This document shows positions 1 through 13,459 of a DNA stretch of 64,000 bases, in pieces; the stretch's first letter is position 1; the number at the start of each line of letters is the position of its first letter. The DNA is from Polytrichum commune (taxonomy: Eukaryota; Streptophyta; Polytrichopsida; Polytrichales; Polytrichaceae). The position numbers were made by a program, and so were the translations under genes. The notes below the pieces were generated by a model. It saw nothing but the letters and a program-made list of their open reading frames with translations, searched no databases and was not told where the DNA came from. Location of the stretch: positions 26,164,001 to 26,228,000 of the forward strand of contig OX485809.1 in the NCBI GenBank assembly GCA_950295325.1. The letters run 5' to 3'.

Positions 1-3000
1 AAGAAATTCTGGAGAAAAAGACAAGCAAGGATCACCTCCGCGAGCGCAAGCCTCATGAACTTGAGGACATTCTCATCCTCTTCTTCCACAGCCATTGTAC
101 CCAGAAAACTTTGTGCAGAGAGCGTCAACCAAAGTAGGTCATATTGACACAAGTTTGAAGAACTTCAAGGTCGCTGCTGTCATCATATGTAAACGGGGAC
201 ACGGCATAATTGTTAGGATCTTCTTACTTTTTGTGACATCAGATCTTCATATGTTTTTGCTAGGGTGCACAATTTGCATAGTGATTGAATGCGCGATAAT
301 CCCTATCACATCCACCTCCCAACAAGCTCCTCTTGCTGATTATTGATACTTTTTGTGGAGGGGACCGAATAAGAACAAATGTCATCAAAGCTCAGAGTCC
401 GACAAAAATCGTCAACAAAAACCCAACTCCAAAAGCCTTATTAGACTAGAAAATTTTATTCAAACCCAACTAGAAAAGTAAGAATTCATTGATCACATCC
501 CAACAACATAGACTTGCCTGTACACACGACAATTTTGAAGAAACCTCTGCAATGATCACCTCACCAAACCTGAAAGTTGTACATTAAAAAATTTCATCCA
601 TGGACATTTCAAGTATTTGATGTATAGGAAATGAAATAAGATCTCTTTAATTTAACACTATAAAAATGTCATTTTGAATTAGATTGAGAGTAGTTATTGT
701 AGGCCTTATTAAATATATGGTGATTTGGTGGAGTAATTGTGTCATTTAGAAAAATGATGAATAGTAGTTGCTAATTTTTTGAATTAGAAAACACATCATT
801 TTTAGGCTATTAAATGAAAAAAGTTTATAGGTAATTATTGAAATGATTCTTCATTATCAATAATAATAGTACTTAATAATAAACATCATGACTAAAATTT
901 GGAATATGATTTGGTAGTTTGAATGCATGATAAAATGGTTTTTGATCAACAAGCTTTTGTACATCCTGCTCACAATTCGTTACATGGAACATTGGTCCAA
1001 ATCGAGGAATGTGGGGAATATCCATGATATATTATGTGGAATATTGTTAGTCCCACAAAACATTGTTATGGATCCAGATAATGTTATGTAAATGGTAAAG
1101 AATAGTTTATTCTATCCTCTAGTAGAATCGGACATTCTTACTTAGTTGATTGTCTCTCATGTATATCACCTTAGTTAAACTCTACTAGTCGAGAAGAAGT
1201 CTATGGGAGGCGAACCAGGGTTCTGGCCTCTCGTGAGGCCACGTCGCCAATTCGAAACCTTGAAAATGCCATAAATCTACGAATCTACAAATCTTCGTAC
1301 TGCAGTCATTTTCTGTCTTCCCCGTTTGTTGCTTCGTCTCCTCATCGCTCTTTGGACTCATCGCTCTATGCACTCATCGCTCACAAGACTCATGAGATGC
1401 AGGTTTCATGAGATGGTGGAAATTTTTTTTTGCCCTCTCTATTAGTGCTTACCTTATTGAGTCTACCCTCTATATTGATAGTAATCCCCGTCTACCTTGT
1501 TCCTTCATAAGTCATTGTTCTCTACATGTATCCAATGATCTTTGGTAATGATACACTTTTACCATTACCATTAATTCCTCCTCCTTTGCCAAGACTCCTC
1601 CATCCCACATTTTTTTACCAGTAGATATAGTCACAACCCCATACTTTCCCAGTAGTTAACACCAACAACCCCCTCATGCACTTAATTTAGCTACTATTAT
1701 CGTATAGTATCCACTATAATTACCTTTTTTTAACACCTTTCCCAATAATGTTATGTCCAATACGATAATATACATTACCTTTAAATGTAGTTCCCCCTGG
1801 TTACATGTTAACCATCATCCAATTCTTTCGCAACACAACAATTGGCGCCCCTTTTTAGTCAAGGGATTCAATTCTACCACACAATTGTTGACTCCATCTT
1901 CACCATAACTAAGTAAAATCCAAAGTGACACCAATGTCACAAATCCAATTGCACTCATTGACTCGTTACTAAAAATAAGTTATATTATAGTCTTTCCACT
2001 CATGCATGACCCAATTATTTCATAATACAATTTCTATGTACTTAATCCAAGAGTTAACTTGTTGCACTTTTAACCTCCTAAGCATCCTTCCATATGCTCC
2101 TTTAGTTCAAGTGACAATTCCTAACCATTCCTTAAAACAATGGTTCTCTTTCAATGGAACCTTCCATTTTATCTCCATCTACTCCATTCTTTATTTTATA
2201 ATCTACTTACTTGTACTATCATCTTGCTATGGTATCAATAATCATTTTGAAGGTTAATAATAGGCCATCTGAATCATTCACAATTCCATCAGAAAGCAAA
2301 TTACAAACAACGCAAATTCCAACTAACATGTCATTTTTTACAACTATTTTTGTTTGCAATTATACGGTTTTATTTGGATCATATGGGTGTTCATAATTAG
2401 AGAGTGATAAACAATGATGCATATCAATGTCTTCAAGTACAAATGTAGTTCTATTATTTTATTAAATTTTTATTGAATTATGTTTAAATAAATATGACAA
2501 TGTCAATTTATTTGTAAACATACGCAACCAAAGTCTATTTATAGTTTCAATGTTGTTATTTGTTTATGATGTGGTTCAAAACATAGCAAGAATTTTTAAT
2601 TAATTGAAGATCAATTCTATGCATAACATCATGGAATTTAACATAATTTTATATGTTCTTGCCATAGATTGATAGTTCATGCATCAAAAGCATTTTGAGG
2701 CCTTTTAAAAATGTAGATACCACAAATCAAAGGTGCTTGGTAAGAATCTCATGTAAAATTGATCTTTAGATTTGCAAATGGTTTATTATGAATAAGTTTA
2801 ATTATTCAAAATCCATGATCTATGACATCCAACATTATCGCACCAACAAGTGAAATTTCATCAATCACTACAAGCTATAACTATTCATAATGACATATTT
2901 AAATACTAATGTGGTTTTTTAATCTATAGAATATTATTTTATTAAAATGTTTAAAGTTGAATGTATTGATGATCCATCCATGTTGGTTGATAAATTATAC

Positions 3001-3400
3001 CAGTGACAGCGATGAGTGCAAACCTTAATTTTAACTAGATTAAAACTTAAGTTTATGTTGCATAATGTAATTAATTCTTGAAACAATCTTTTCAAGGCAA
3101 AGTTTTTTCATGTTCAAACTCGATTTGTGAGAAAATAATGAATTGGTTTATAATGCTCTGTTTGTTTTTTGTTCATAATATCCTCATATATTAACATTTT
3201 GTTCAAATGTGTAATTTAAACATTAAAATTTTAAATGATTCATTATCCATTAATCGTTATTTTCAAAATAATAGGGCCTCTAAAACATTGTGAGGTTGTT
3301 ACCACAGTGGGGGGTTACAAGCCAAGGTAAGTTTGGGTACCCCGGTTCACCTAAAAGATAGGGTGGGAATCCATCATACCTATGGATGGGGAAAATAGTT
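1..3400. other. AT-rich intergenic DNA, no gene seen
   Basis: Open reading frames here are short and look like chance. Codon use is not gene-like and I recognise no conserved motif on either strand. The only structured item is a hairpin-bearing motif near 1,197-1,250 that recurs near 8.2 kb and is listed separately. The stretch reads as old, decayed intergenic or transposon-derived sequence. Confidence 0.5.
1197..1250 (+). repeat. Dispersed hairpin motif, copy 1
   Basis: The block starting AGTCTATGGGAGG and ending GAGGCCACGT contains a hairpin: stem GGCCTC/GAGGCC around a TCGT loop at 1,225-1,240, with an outer GGCGA/TCGCC pairing. A diverged copy in the same orientation lies at 8,201-8,247, about 7 kb away. 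The pair could be remnants of a repeat family or the ends of an old element. I see no open reading frame between them that would identify it. Confidence 0.5.
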
Positions 3401-3560
3401 CCCCCCTAATGGTAAGTTGGTAGAGGCTAGAGCGTCGAAGCATCATAGCATCTTTGGTAGAACCGGGCATTCCCAAAAACAAATCCAAAAATTTCTTCCT
3501 ACTATCAACTACAACTTGGCAATTAAAAGTCTAATCATGAGTTTTGAAATAAAAATAATC

Positions 3561-3941
3561 CTATGGGCCTACCTTAGGTTTAGAAATAGAGATATGCATA
3601 CCATCAATTGCACCAACTACGGCCGGCAATCCACACATTAACGTAAAATCATTTTGAACTTGAAGAAGACGGGTACCGGTCGGCCAAGCAATTTCATGAC
3701 ATAACCCAATGTTAATAACACGACATGTATCATGTACCACACTTGAAACAGTTGAAGTGCCAATAGCAAATAATTTGGAACATAATCGCATATTAGCACC
3801 ATGTGCTAACTTCAAGAGTGTACATGCAACACGTACAACAACGGGAATTGCAAGGAGGTATCGAGTATTTTTTTTTTTTTGTATGAGAGGTCGTAGTTGG
3901 TTAGAGAGCTCAAAAACGGAGGCTTTGGTCATCCGGAACAT
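3561..3941 (-). pseudogene. PIF/Harbinger transposase fragment (DDE nuclease, N-terminal part)
   Basis: The minus-strand frame reads through FRMTKASVFELSNQLRP, then an RVACTLLKLAHG segment, then VVGAIDGMHI. These correspond to the start of the Harbinger-transposase-derived nuclease family: the FRMS...FEEL...LRP helix, the (V)A..L..LA.G motif, and the GAIDGTHI block that holds the first catalytic Asp. The frame ends about ten residues after GAIDGMHI, so the second Asp and the Glu of the DDE triad are missing. Upstream homologous-looking sequence is out of frame. A full nuclease of this family is roughly 350-400 residues, so this is a truncated, frame-broken relic. It could have shared a family with the Tourist-like MITE at 12.9-13.5 kb. 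Confidence 0.75.
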
Positions 3942-4051
3942 AGATGACCATCGTCGTACTCCTCAATCGCAAACCGGGAAAATCATGTTGTTGAGCGTGG
4001 CTTCACCCAAAACCCTAGTTTATGATCGCCTAGAGGAAGGTTGTTCCATAG

Positions 4052-4279
4052 TTAAAAAGAATGCAACATTGCTATTGAAGCATAATGGATGTTGTCCATG
4101 TGCCGCACACCATCCTCCTTATCTACATGAAATTCCTCCAAAATAAGAGATTCTATAGGGATGGAGGCCAAATCTAGAATATTGTGGGCATTGAGAAGAA
4201 TCATGGGTAATGCTAAGACAATTGAAAGGAATTCCACTGGATCATCGAATCCATCTATATATGTACTATCAAATTCCAA
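4052..4279 (-). pseudogene. Possible upstream piece of the Harbinger-like relic
   Basis: This 75-codon minus-strand frame lies just upstream of the Harbinger nuclease fragment in the same orientation, but in a different frame. It is separated from that fragment by about 110 nt with stops. Its sequence (EEFHVDKEDGVRHMDN region) is acidic and I do not recognise it. Position and orientation suggest it is the transposase N-terminal region. Confidence is low because no conserved motif is visible. Confidence 0.25.
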
Positions 4280-7200
4280 TCATAAATATGGGAATTCCAA
4301 AATTCAAATTTTGTTTGATTGAGGTTACACCTTCCTCTTCATTCTAGTCTTGGACCTCACCCAATGCACGAGACCCACTTTTATGTAAGCAGAACCCACC
4401 CAACAATAAAAATTCCAAAATCATCATTTCATAAGCAAGGTGCTGCCACAAGACATTGCATTTGCTGCTTCAAGCTTACACCTTGTGGAGAACATGCGGC
4501 AATTCTTGCTTCCTTAAACTATGGCCCCAAATTCTAAACCTTGTTTCCGAACTCCAAACTACACTTCCACACACTTTGAAGCATGGTTGGACGACAAAAT
4601 CTTTTGCAATGAGAATTCCTCAATCAAGTAATTTCAAAATGTAGGAGGGCTACAGGAAGCTAACTCCACTGCTCCAACCAAAATAGTTTTTGAAGAGCAT
4701 GCTTATTGTTGTTATAATCTCAAACCCTTATGGTTGATTTTTAAACCCTGCTTCAGACATCTATACATCCAATCTAGGACAATTCGCAACACATTCACAA
4801 AAATTCACAGAGGTTGTGACGCCGAAATGCGATCCTCACTTTATACCATGTTTGTGTTTAGCTCACCTGGACTCCAAAATATGTTGCTCACTATTAGCCA
4901 GAGCAGCATGACGAATAGGATGTGTACACCAAAATTTGTAGTCACTTGGACCCTCAAATGTGCAGCTCTTTCTTAGCTAAACCTACGACTTGACTAGTCA
5001 CATGTGTATCAAAATGCTTGACCCAAATTAGGTTGGATTTGCAACCCTACTGAGGTTGTATACATGGGAATGCAACCTTGACATGCACTCTGAATGCGGG
5101 GCTTACTCTAAGCAAGAACAATGACCTGACTAGGATATGGACAACGAAAACAACTTGTGGAAATGCACAACTAATTACGAGCATCACAATCAACCGCCTG
5201 ACTAGTCAATTGGATTCTAAAATGCACAACTCACAAAACCCAACACCCAAAGAGGGTGAAAATCCATGAATTTTTGTTTCCGAAATCTCTGAAAAACGAT
5301 TGTCAGTGCCTTTGTTTTTGGTGATTTGGATTCAGAGTTCCGTTGGCCTCTCAATTTCCTACACACTTGAATGGCAGTTGAATAGACCGTTACATGCCTT
5401 CAACAAATGCGGGACGCAAGACTCTCCCCTCATTTTTATAGGCACAATTAAGAAGGTTGTTGCAGCAAGCCCAAAGGCTGGGACCATCCCCTTAAATTTA
5501 GCAACAGAATGAAGAAGATTAATAACAAAAGGCGTTAAGACCGACCTGGGTATCAGGCCACATGCTGCCATCCTTGCCAAACATGGTGGTAGACCCTAAT
5601 ACCCTATCACCACATATAACGTTGGGTTTTAGCTTTAAGACCCAGTCTTAGCTAAAGTCAGGTGGGAAAAGGGCATTAGTTCAACTATTTATAAATAATC
5701 AGTATAAAAAAATGATTTTTTAGTTGGTTACTTCAAACTTTTATATAAGTAAACTTATCAGTGTTAAAATTTTATAAAATAAAATATCTTGGCTTTATTT
5801 CATGTTTTTTTTGCTAATGACAAAAAACCTCTTTGTACTTATTATTAAGATTTTTTGAAATGACTATATTATTTATTTTCCAATGATTTATTTCTTTGCA
5901 TTATTTGTGGGAGACAATAATACGTAAAATTTACATATCAAATGCCATTGTTGTATACGTATAAGAGTAACTATGACATTATATATTATACAAATTATGA
6001 TGGAAGTAATATTTTGTTAGACTAAATGTACATGTTAAGAAATGCTTTTATCTCTTCGTTGGGTTTGATTTTAAAATATTGGACAATTTTTAATTCATAT
6101 TATTTCATAGTCACGTTCACTTTCACGATTTTGAAATTATACATTGAAATAATAATTTTTAAATTCTCCAAACTTCTCATTTTTATTAATAAAAATGTGC
6201 CATGATCATAGAATCTAAAGCATGTGACATGATCACAATGTATTAACTTGGCTATAATTCAATTTCGATGCATTAATATCATTTGGTAGACTCAATCATG
6301 TTTGGTGTAATTTAAAAATGTTTCCATAACATATGTCTATAAATAATTCACATTGGTACATATAACCAAAAATGTAAAAACATCATAGTAACATATATTG
6401 GCAAACAAAAAAAAATTATATGTTTTCATGTAATAAGATTATGTACATAAATTGACCACATCTCAATATTTTATATTTGTTAAGATGTTGATTTTTTGTT
6501 TAATTTTATTTCCAATTTAAAAAAATTTGGTATTACCTCCAGTTTTAATATACTATGTTAATATAATTTTGAAAAATGTATGTTGCAAAATCAAGGTCTT
6601 TGTGCAAAAGTTCTCATTGAGGTATTTGTTGGTATAAAATTTCATAAATCTTAGGACAAACATCTTGACAAAAAAATAATATATGAAAGTTTAAATTTTT
6701 TTCTATGTTTTAAAAAGCTTATGGAATGATTATTTATATTTGTGCAATACACTTGACAATGAAATCATTATTTTTATTATTTTATATTGTAAAAAAATTC
6801 ATGAATTGAAATATCAATATTCACTTTTATTTTTATTTTTTACATTCAATAGATTCCACTTTGAGATAAGTATTAAAACTAGTTGTTGAATCAAATTTTG
6901 TGCAATTCGCCTTTATTTTATGAACCAAAATATACCAAGTTATTTAGAATGTTGTTCATGACAAATTTATTTTCTCATATCCTTGTAGATGACAAATTTA
7001 AACAAATGCTAACCTAGGAGATATGAGTGTTTCTTCTAAATATATTGAAACATTCAACTGGTTTAATATATTGACTTTGATTTATATTTTATAATACTTA
7101 AATCTTATGTTTTTAAAGATAATATTTTTCAAATATAAATGTTTTCATTAATTGTACCAATTCAATATTAAAAACATTTTCCATTTGATTGAGCAAAACA

Positions 7201-8200
7201 TTCATTATAAAATTTTAAACATATTTTTGAATCAAACATAAGGATAATATGAGTATCTAAATTTTTATTTTAAAATATTGATAAAAAATTTAATCATATA
7301 AACATCATTATTTCAACCATGCTAAACATTATTATTTAAATCATGTTAAATATCATTATTTAAATAATGTAAATTATTTTTATTTGTATCATAAATAATT
7401 TCATCATTGTGTACATCATAAATAATTTCATATTTTTAATAACATGTGAATTATTATTATCTGCATCACAATCCAAAATATATGTGATTGTTTTTATAAT
7501 ATATTGGTAATTTGAGACTATTTGAATTACAAACATTCAATAATTTTATTGTGATGTATTTTATATGTGTAATGAGTTGTAATTTTTTTAATCCAAGTGT
7601 GAACGTATTTTATCAAGGATTTCAATCTTTCTCTATAAGATGAATTCATGTGATTCTACAAAATAAATCAATTTCATTATCAAATTGTAACTATGTGGAA
7701 GGATCGTGCTAATTCAGTTCCTTTGTTGTTTAAATTAAGAATTGAATTGGTGTACTTTTCATCTTATATTGTCTGACTTTCATTAATCCTATCATATTGT
7801 GCAATTGTCTTTGATTTTGATAAGTTTGTGTGATTCACAAGTTGTGACAGTGAAATATGTTTTGAATTTATTTTTGTAGCAATATATTTTTAACATAAAT
7901 TAAAGAATTCAGTTAAGTTATGAAGCATATCTTTATTTAGCTCAAAAGACCAATGAAATCTATGTCAATATTGTATATATTTATTTGAGTATGGTTGAAT
8001 AGATTTATTGTGAAAGAAAAAATCGTTCATAAAATAACATAAAAACAATGTGCAAACTTGAATTTTTTTAAGGGCTATGCATCCCTTATAAATAAATCTC
8101 AATATACAAATCCTTACTTACATTATCATCATATTTGAATTGAATTGACAAGCAAAAACCGCACTTGGCCATGAGTGGTTTTCATGAATATTGTGTTAAA

Positions 8201-8247
8201 AGTCTATGGGAGGTGAAATGAGCTTCTAGCCTCTCATGAGGCCACGT
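8201..8247 (+). repeat. Dispersed hairpin motif, copy 2
   Basis: Second copy of the AGTCTATGGGAGG...GAGGCCACGT block, with stem GCCTC/GAGGC around a TCAT loop. It matches the copy at 1,197-1,250 except for several substitutions in the middle and loses similarity immediately downstream. Confidence 0.5.
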
Positions 8248-11200
8248 TGTTCTTTCACAGTGCTTTCCAAGGTAGCAGACTTCGTTTATTATATTTTATA
8301 TCAATCAATAGACAATTTTGTCGAATAAGATATAACCTTGTTAGGACTTATAAAACCTACGTACTTATCGAAACTTTGGAAATGTATAAACTTTTGGGGA
8401 CTTACGTAGACCTAAGAAGAACTTCATCTGAACTTTAAGACTTTATAAGTCTGATTTGTTTTGGGATCAAATATTGAAATGTGTGAAATGTTTAAATGAA
8501 CCTTATAAGGACTTTGTATATTGATTAAATATTAAAAACAACAAAGTTAGAATGAATTGGTGGAGATTATTATTATAGGTTTAATTAAGCATTGAACCAA
8601 TCGATCATTAATGTTTGTAATGATGATTATGAAAATAATAACTTGATTTGGATTTTGAAGCAATAATGAAATCTCAATGTTCAGTAAACCAATAAATTGA
8701 TAGACTTGAATATTGATAACTTAATGATTTCAAATGTATATCGTAAGTAAAAATGTGTTAATATGACAACATATTCATTTGTAAGCAATGCAAAAGACGA
8801 GGTAAAACACATTTTAAACTAAATAGTTTGTTCAAAAAAACACATATTTTATTCAAAACATATATCAACCCCGATTTATTTCCCTCACAAAGTGTGGTTG
8901 AGAAAAAATTGTTACAATTCTAAATCAATTTTGCTTATGCCCTTTGACACCAATAAACCAATCCTATTTCTTCACCTTAGCAATAGTTGATTTAGAGCTA
9001 CTACCATCATCCAACAACTTTCGCTTTGCTATCTTTTACATATTGGTTGGTGCAATGTATGTTGGTCCCAGTTGCATCACATCTTGGCCTATTATAACAT
9101 GAACTGAATATAAAATTGAATCACGAAAAGAAAAGACACGAAGGAGCGCCAAAAATCAACCATCAATAAGAACAAGGAACCGACAACAATTATCAAACTA
9201 CCAAGTAATCCAACAACCATCAAAGCCATAGCCAAATTAAAGCAACCTCCAATGAGGAAGACAAAGTTCCTAGAGAGTGGTGGCCTGGAACACAAAAACC
9301 ATTGGGAACGTGAGGAGGAAGCATTGGGAATGGGAACAAGAACACAAGGAATTGTGGCCACAAAATTAGGGTACCTGGGCTATTAAAAAGACAATGCACA
9401 ACAAGAGATTATGAAGCACTACGAAAAATTACATTTTTGCAAAAATCATAAAGTGGATTAAGAGCTAGATTTTCTCAAGGAAACTCAATTGAGACCTTGA
9501 AGAGTTAATTTTGTCATCAACAATTAATGATATTGATTAATATCACTTAGCCTAATATGATATGGATGGATCTTTAGGATATTCATACGCCTCTAAGAGC
9601 TCGCTCTATCTCTGGTTATTTCTCACGATCATCGAGTTTTATATTGAGAGTGAGATTATTAAGATTGAGATCTCTTGACCTAAAAGTACTCAAATTCAAA
9701 CGTAAAAGATTAAGGCCTTAATCGAGTGCGTTGATGATACACAATAGTTTCTCAAGCAATCATAAATTAACATCATGTTACATCATAAGTCATTTTTATC
9801 TTTGTTGTAAAGAATGGCCCATGCCATTCATCGTGGCATGGACTAATCAAGTCTTCTCGTGATTGACTCTTATTTTCTTCAAGTTGAATCAATTATCTTG
9901 CATCTACCTAACAATCCAATAGAAGAAGCCTCAAGGAAAATATTTTTATCCTTGTAGAGAGCATCAATACACATGGAGTTTTTTTCAAACCATGCTATGA
10001 ATGATTGGGGTCAAGTGAAATGTACCTTGTACACATGCAAATGACAACATTTTAATTTGACGACCTCTTAAAATTTCAAGCAACCAATCCTCTTTCATGT
10101 GCAAATTTGCTTCCAACCATTGGCATTCTAAGAGATTATGTGTGACTTGTGCAAAAGACTTGAGTTGGGACTTGAGTTGGGGCCCTGAAATTTATTGCTT
10201 AGATATCTTGTTAAAAATAATGATGCACATTATAGTACTTGTCACCTTCTAGAAGAGCTACCAAATCACTCAAACAATATGATGGAGCAAGTCCACTTGA
10301 ATGGTAGAGCTGCATGATTGACAATTGCTAAAGTGCTAGTAACATGTTGCAATGACATTACATGTCAATTTAAAGTTTTGATTGAAATGAACTTAATAAA
10401 AATAAATAATTTACAACCACTTTGTTTATGTTGATTAATGTTGATTAAATTAATTTTAAAAAACTAAAATGGTTTCTTGAATATTTTACCCACTTATTTA
10501 TAGAGAGTATCCTATATGAATAATATCAATATTTTTGTAGTTCATAAAATATTCATCTCAAAACCAAAATTACAGCCATATGTAATAGTTAGTATGGGTA
10601 ACACCAATCAATATGATTAGTGTAGTATTGTGGATTGAAATGTAGTAATGGCATATTAGAACAATGTACATCAAGATCAAGAATTGTGATTTAAAACTTA
10701 AATCCTTCATTAATGTTGATGTTGGCAAATAATCAATTTTGAAATTAATTATTTGTAGGTGATCTCTACTATCATCATTCAGTGCAATTGAAATGATTGT
10801 GTATGGCTATGTGCGTAGATATCAGCCCCCATGATTTGTAGCCACAACATTCTTAGAGTATACCATCACACATTGGCTTGCATTATTATGCTTGAACAAT
10901 TTCCTCATACTCAAAATTGTGATGCTAGTGCCTATTTAGTGTAGCTCCTGAAGATGGGAACATGTGTGTGTGTACAACCCCCCACCCCATAACTCACCAT
11001 ACAATTTATAAAATTTACATATTGTAATGACATATTCTTTGAAGAAGTCATTGCCAAACAACCACAAATTATCAGTTGCTCATCAATAACATCACTACAA
11101 AAGGATGAAAAATAGCCCTTCTCATGGTAATCATACCCGACACAACGACAACTACACACATACCATCAATTATGTAATGCTTAGAAACAAATCAAAAATC

Positions 11201-12529
11201 CTAACTACTAAAAATAAACATTCAAACAAATTAACACAATTGTGACATAGTGGCTGCACAATTCACACACTCTATACTCATCCATAAAAGACAACTAGAA
11301 AACCAACATTCCGTTGCCGACCACCATAACAACTGTAGATCATTACACACAACTCTACATTAATTACTTTTACCAGTTATTGACATAGTGTCTACTCCTT
11401 GGAAAGGGTGAAGCACACTAAATATGATATTTAGTGTCATAAGTCATTTTATGCCACTACGGCAACTTTTTGGATGACATTTATTATGGATAAGTGAACA
11501 AATATTGTCATGGATGATGGATGAGTTCATCAATTGGCCAAAAATTCTACCTTCTCTTGTCAGTAACTTGCGATGAAATATTGTCATGGATGATAAAAAA
11601 GATTGGATGAAAAATCACTTGGTAAGTGACAGTATTTGTAACACTGTAAATATGTAATCCCCTAGAAAAATTATGAGGAATGATAAATAATGTTGGGTTA
11701 ATATTTAGTGTTGGTGACACTCGGGGAGGTGACTATCGGAATTTTAGAAACCACGTGAGATAAAAATTAGGATCACAGTAATTCGTTAAGGGTAAAAAAT
11801 ATAATTTCATTAGATCTACCATAGCATTCGAAATATGTCCCCTACATGATTATATGTAAAATAAGGTGGTGAATAATTCCTCCATTCTAGTAATCAATAA
11901 AAAAAACAGGGTTATAGATATTGGATCCCCCTAAAAGTGTGCAGTAGGATCAATAAGATAATTATGGCTTTTGTATTTAGCTTTCTTGTATTTGAATGCA
12001 ATTTTTATTGGGAGCAGGTAGTTTTGGAAAATTCTATGTCTTGTGACAACTTATTGTAATTATTGTTTTGTTCTTACCATGTTTACAACTTGTCTATGTT
12101 AGTTTGTATATTTCATTATCTCCATGTTTATTGGTAACCCTTTAACTAGTACCCAAATGCTATTGGTTGTGTTTTGAATGGTTTAGGATTGGTATAACTA
12201 ATTAAAACCAATTGAATGACAAGATGGATGGTATGGAACGTTTGTTGCTCACACAGTCGATTTTGCAATGCTATAATATTCCGTCCACTATTTGGTACTT
12301 GTACGATTTATAAAAAAAGTATGGTGCCAAAGATTAGCCTCTCTAAATAATTAAAAATAAATATATGGTGCCAAAAATAACATCACACTAGCTTTACATC
12401 TTAAAATAGGCCAGGAACAAATATTGAGAGGTGCATAAATATCCCCTCGTTAAATACCCCATTATTGCACGTGGTTACAAAATGTAAGGGGTGTGATCGC
12501 CCCGAGTGGTGACACCATAATGTGGTTTA

Positions 12530-12595
12530 TAATTAGTATTGAGCAAGACAATTAGAATTGGTGACACTAAATGTCATATTTGGTGTAGTTTTATA
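12530..12595 (+). repeat. Dispersed repeat end, also present inverted at 25.6 kb
   Basis: The segment around TTGAGCAAGACAATTAGAAT followed by GGTGACACTAAATG is matched in reverse complement at 25,598-25,655 with about 80% identity by eye. The conserved part is short (about 55 nt), so it is probably the terminus of a transposon family rather than a gene. Confidence 0.45.
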
Positions 12596-12886
12596 TCCAA
12601 CATCATTCACCAATGTGCAATGCATATGTTCTATGAACACACACTCTATTCACTATGGTCTCGGCTTGCCTTGAGACCCATTTTTTTAATTCTAGAAATA
12701 TGTGGGGCTAGTTGCATGTGGAATGCATTGGGGTCGGTGCAATCCGCTGCATAATGCATCAACTTTGGTACACTAAATTGGATAGAATGCTTCAACATGT
12801 TACTGTGGAACCCCCAAATCTCGTTCTCCATGAGAAAATTATTTGCACTTCCATGTGAATGAATGGGGCCAATTTCTTAATACTTA

Positions 12887-13455
12887 GGGGTCGTTTACAT
12901 CATGGACCATGAAGTCGTCCTAAGGCCTTGCAAAATTTGTGATTGGTTATTGAACTTGTCCCATGACATCTTCGGTTTACACCAAGGAAAAAAATGTTAG
13001 AGTAACCATGGAGTTCAAGGTCCCCAAAAGACATATTTTGAGGAATGCATTATCCACTAACATGGTCCAATGGGTTTTGCGGTGGGAGAGGCACAAGAGG
13101 TACTCTGGTAGGAAAAAAAAGGCCCATGGAAGAGAAATACTATTTTAATGAAATTCGAATGATTTTTTTGGGAAGAGGATATGAAGACAAGAGAAGACAA
13201 AAGAATGATCAAACTTGAATTGTTTTCAAAATTGCCCTTTTTACACATATACTAAAAAATAAATCAACACATTCATTTTTGGGTGCATGGTCATTCCTCT
13301 TGGTCCACATTTGGTTTACACCTAGCGAGGAGTCCAAAGGCTTTGTAATTTGATTTTAAAGAAATTGGCCCATGGAAGTTGGACCATCAAGTCAGAATGT
13401 GGAAAAATGCCATCTTTCATGGTCCAACTTCATGGTGCATGGTGTAAACCGGCCC
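12887..13455. mobile_element. Tourist-like (PIF/Harbinger) MITE, 569 bp
   Basis: The left end GGGGTCGTTTACATCATGGA and the reverse complement of the right end GGGCCGGTTTACACCATGCA form an imperfect terminal inverted repeat of about 30 nt. Both ends are flanked by TTA (12,884-12,886 and 13,456-13,458), the 3-bp target duplication typical of PIF/Harbinger elements. No transposase is encoded. Internal GGTTTACACC motifs in both orientations suggest nested or rearranged inverted repeats. Element class is inferred from termini and target site only. Confidence 0.75.
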
Positions 13456-13459
13456 TTAG

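Larger units (their letters stand above)
4300..12880. other. Long AT-rich gene-free stretch
   Basis: I find no supportable gene on either strand. Between about 5.7 and 8.2 kb the sequence is very AT-rich with many short poly-A/T runs and almost no reading frame above 60 codons. A frame at 9,092-9,361 on the minus strand has hydrophobic runs but no family match. At 11,410-11,640 there is a diverged relative of the small inverted-repeat elements described at 21.0 and 55.3 kb, recognisable by its CACTAAATATGATATTTAGTG core. Confidence 0.5.

Noticed and set aside
9092-9361. Hydrophobic 89-codon minus-strand frame resembling a small membrane protein
   Set aside because: No family resemblance, no splice partners, and AT-rich DNA easily yields hydrophobic codons.
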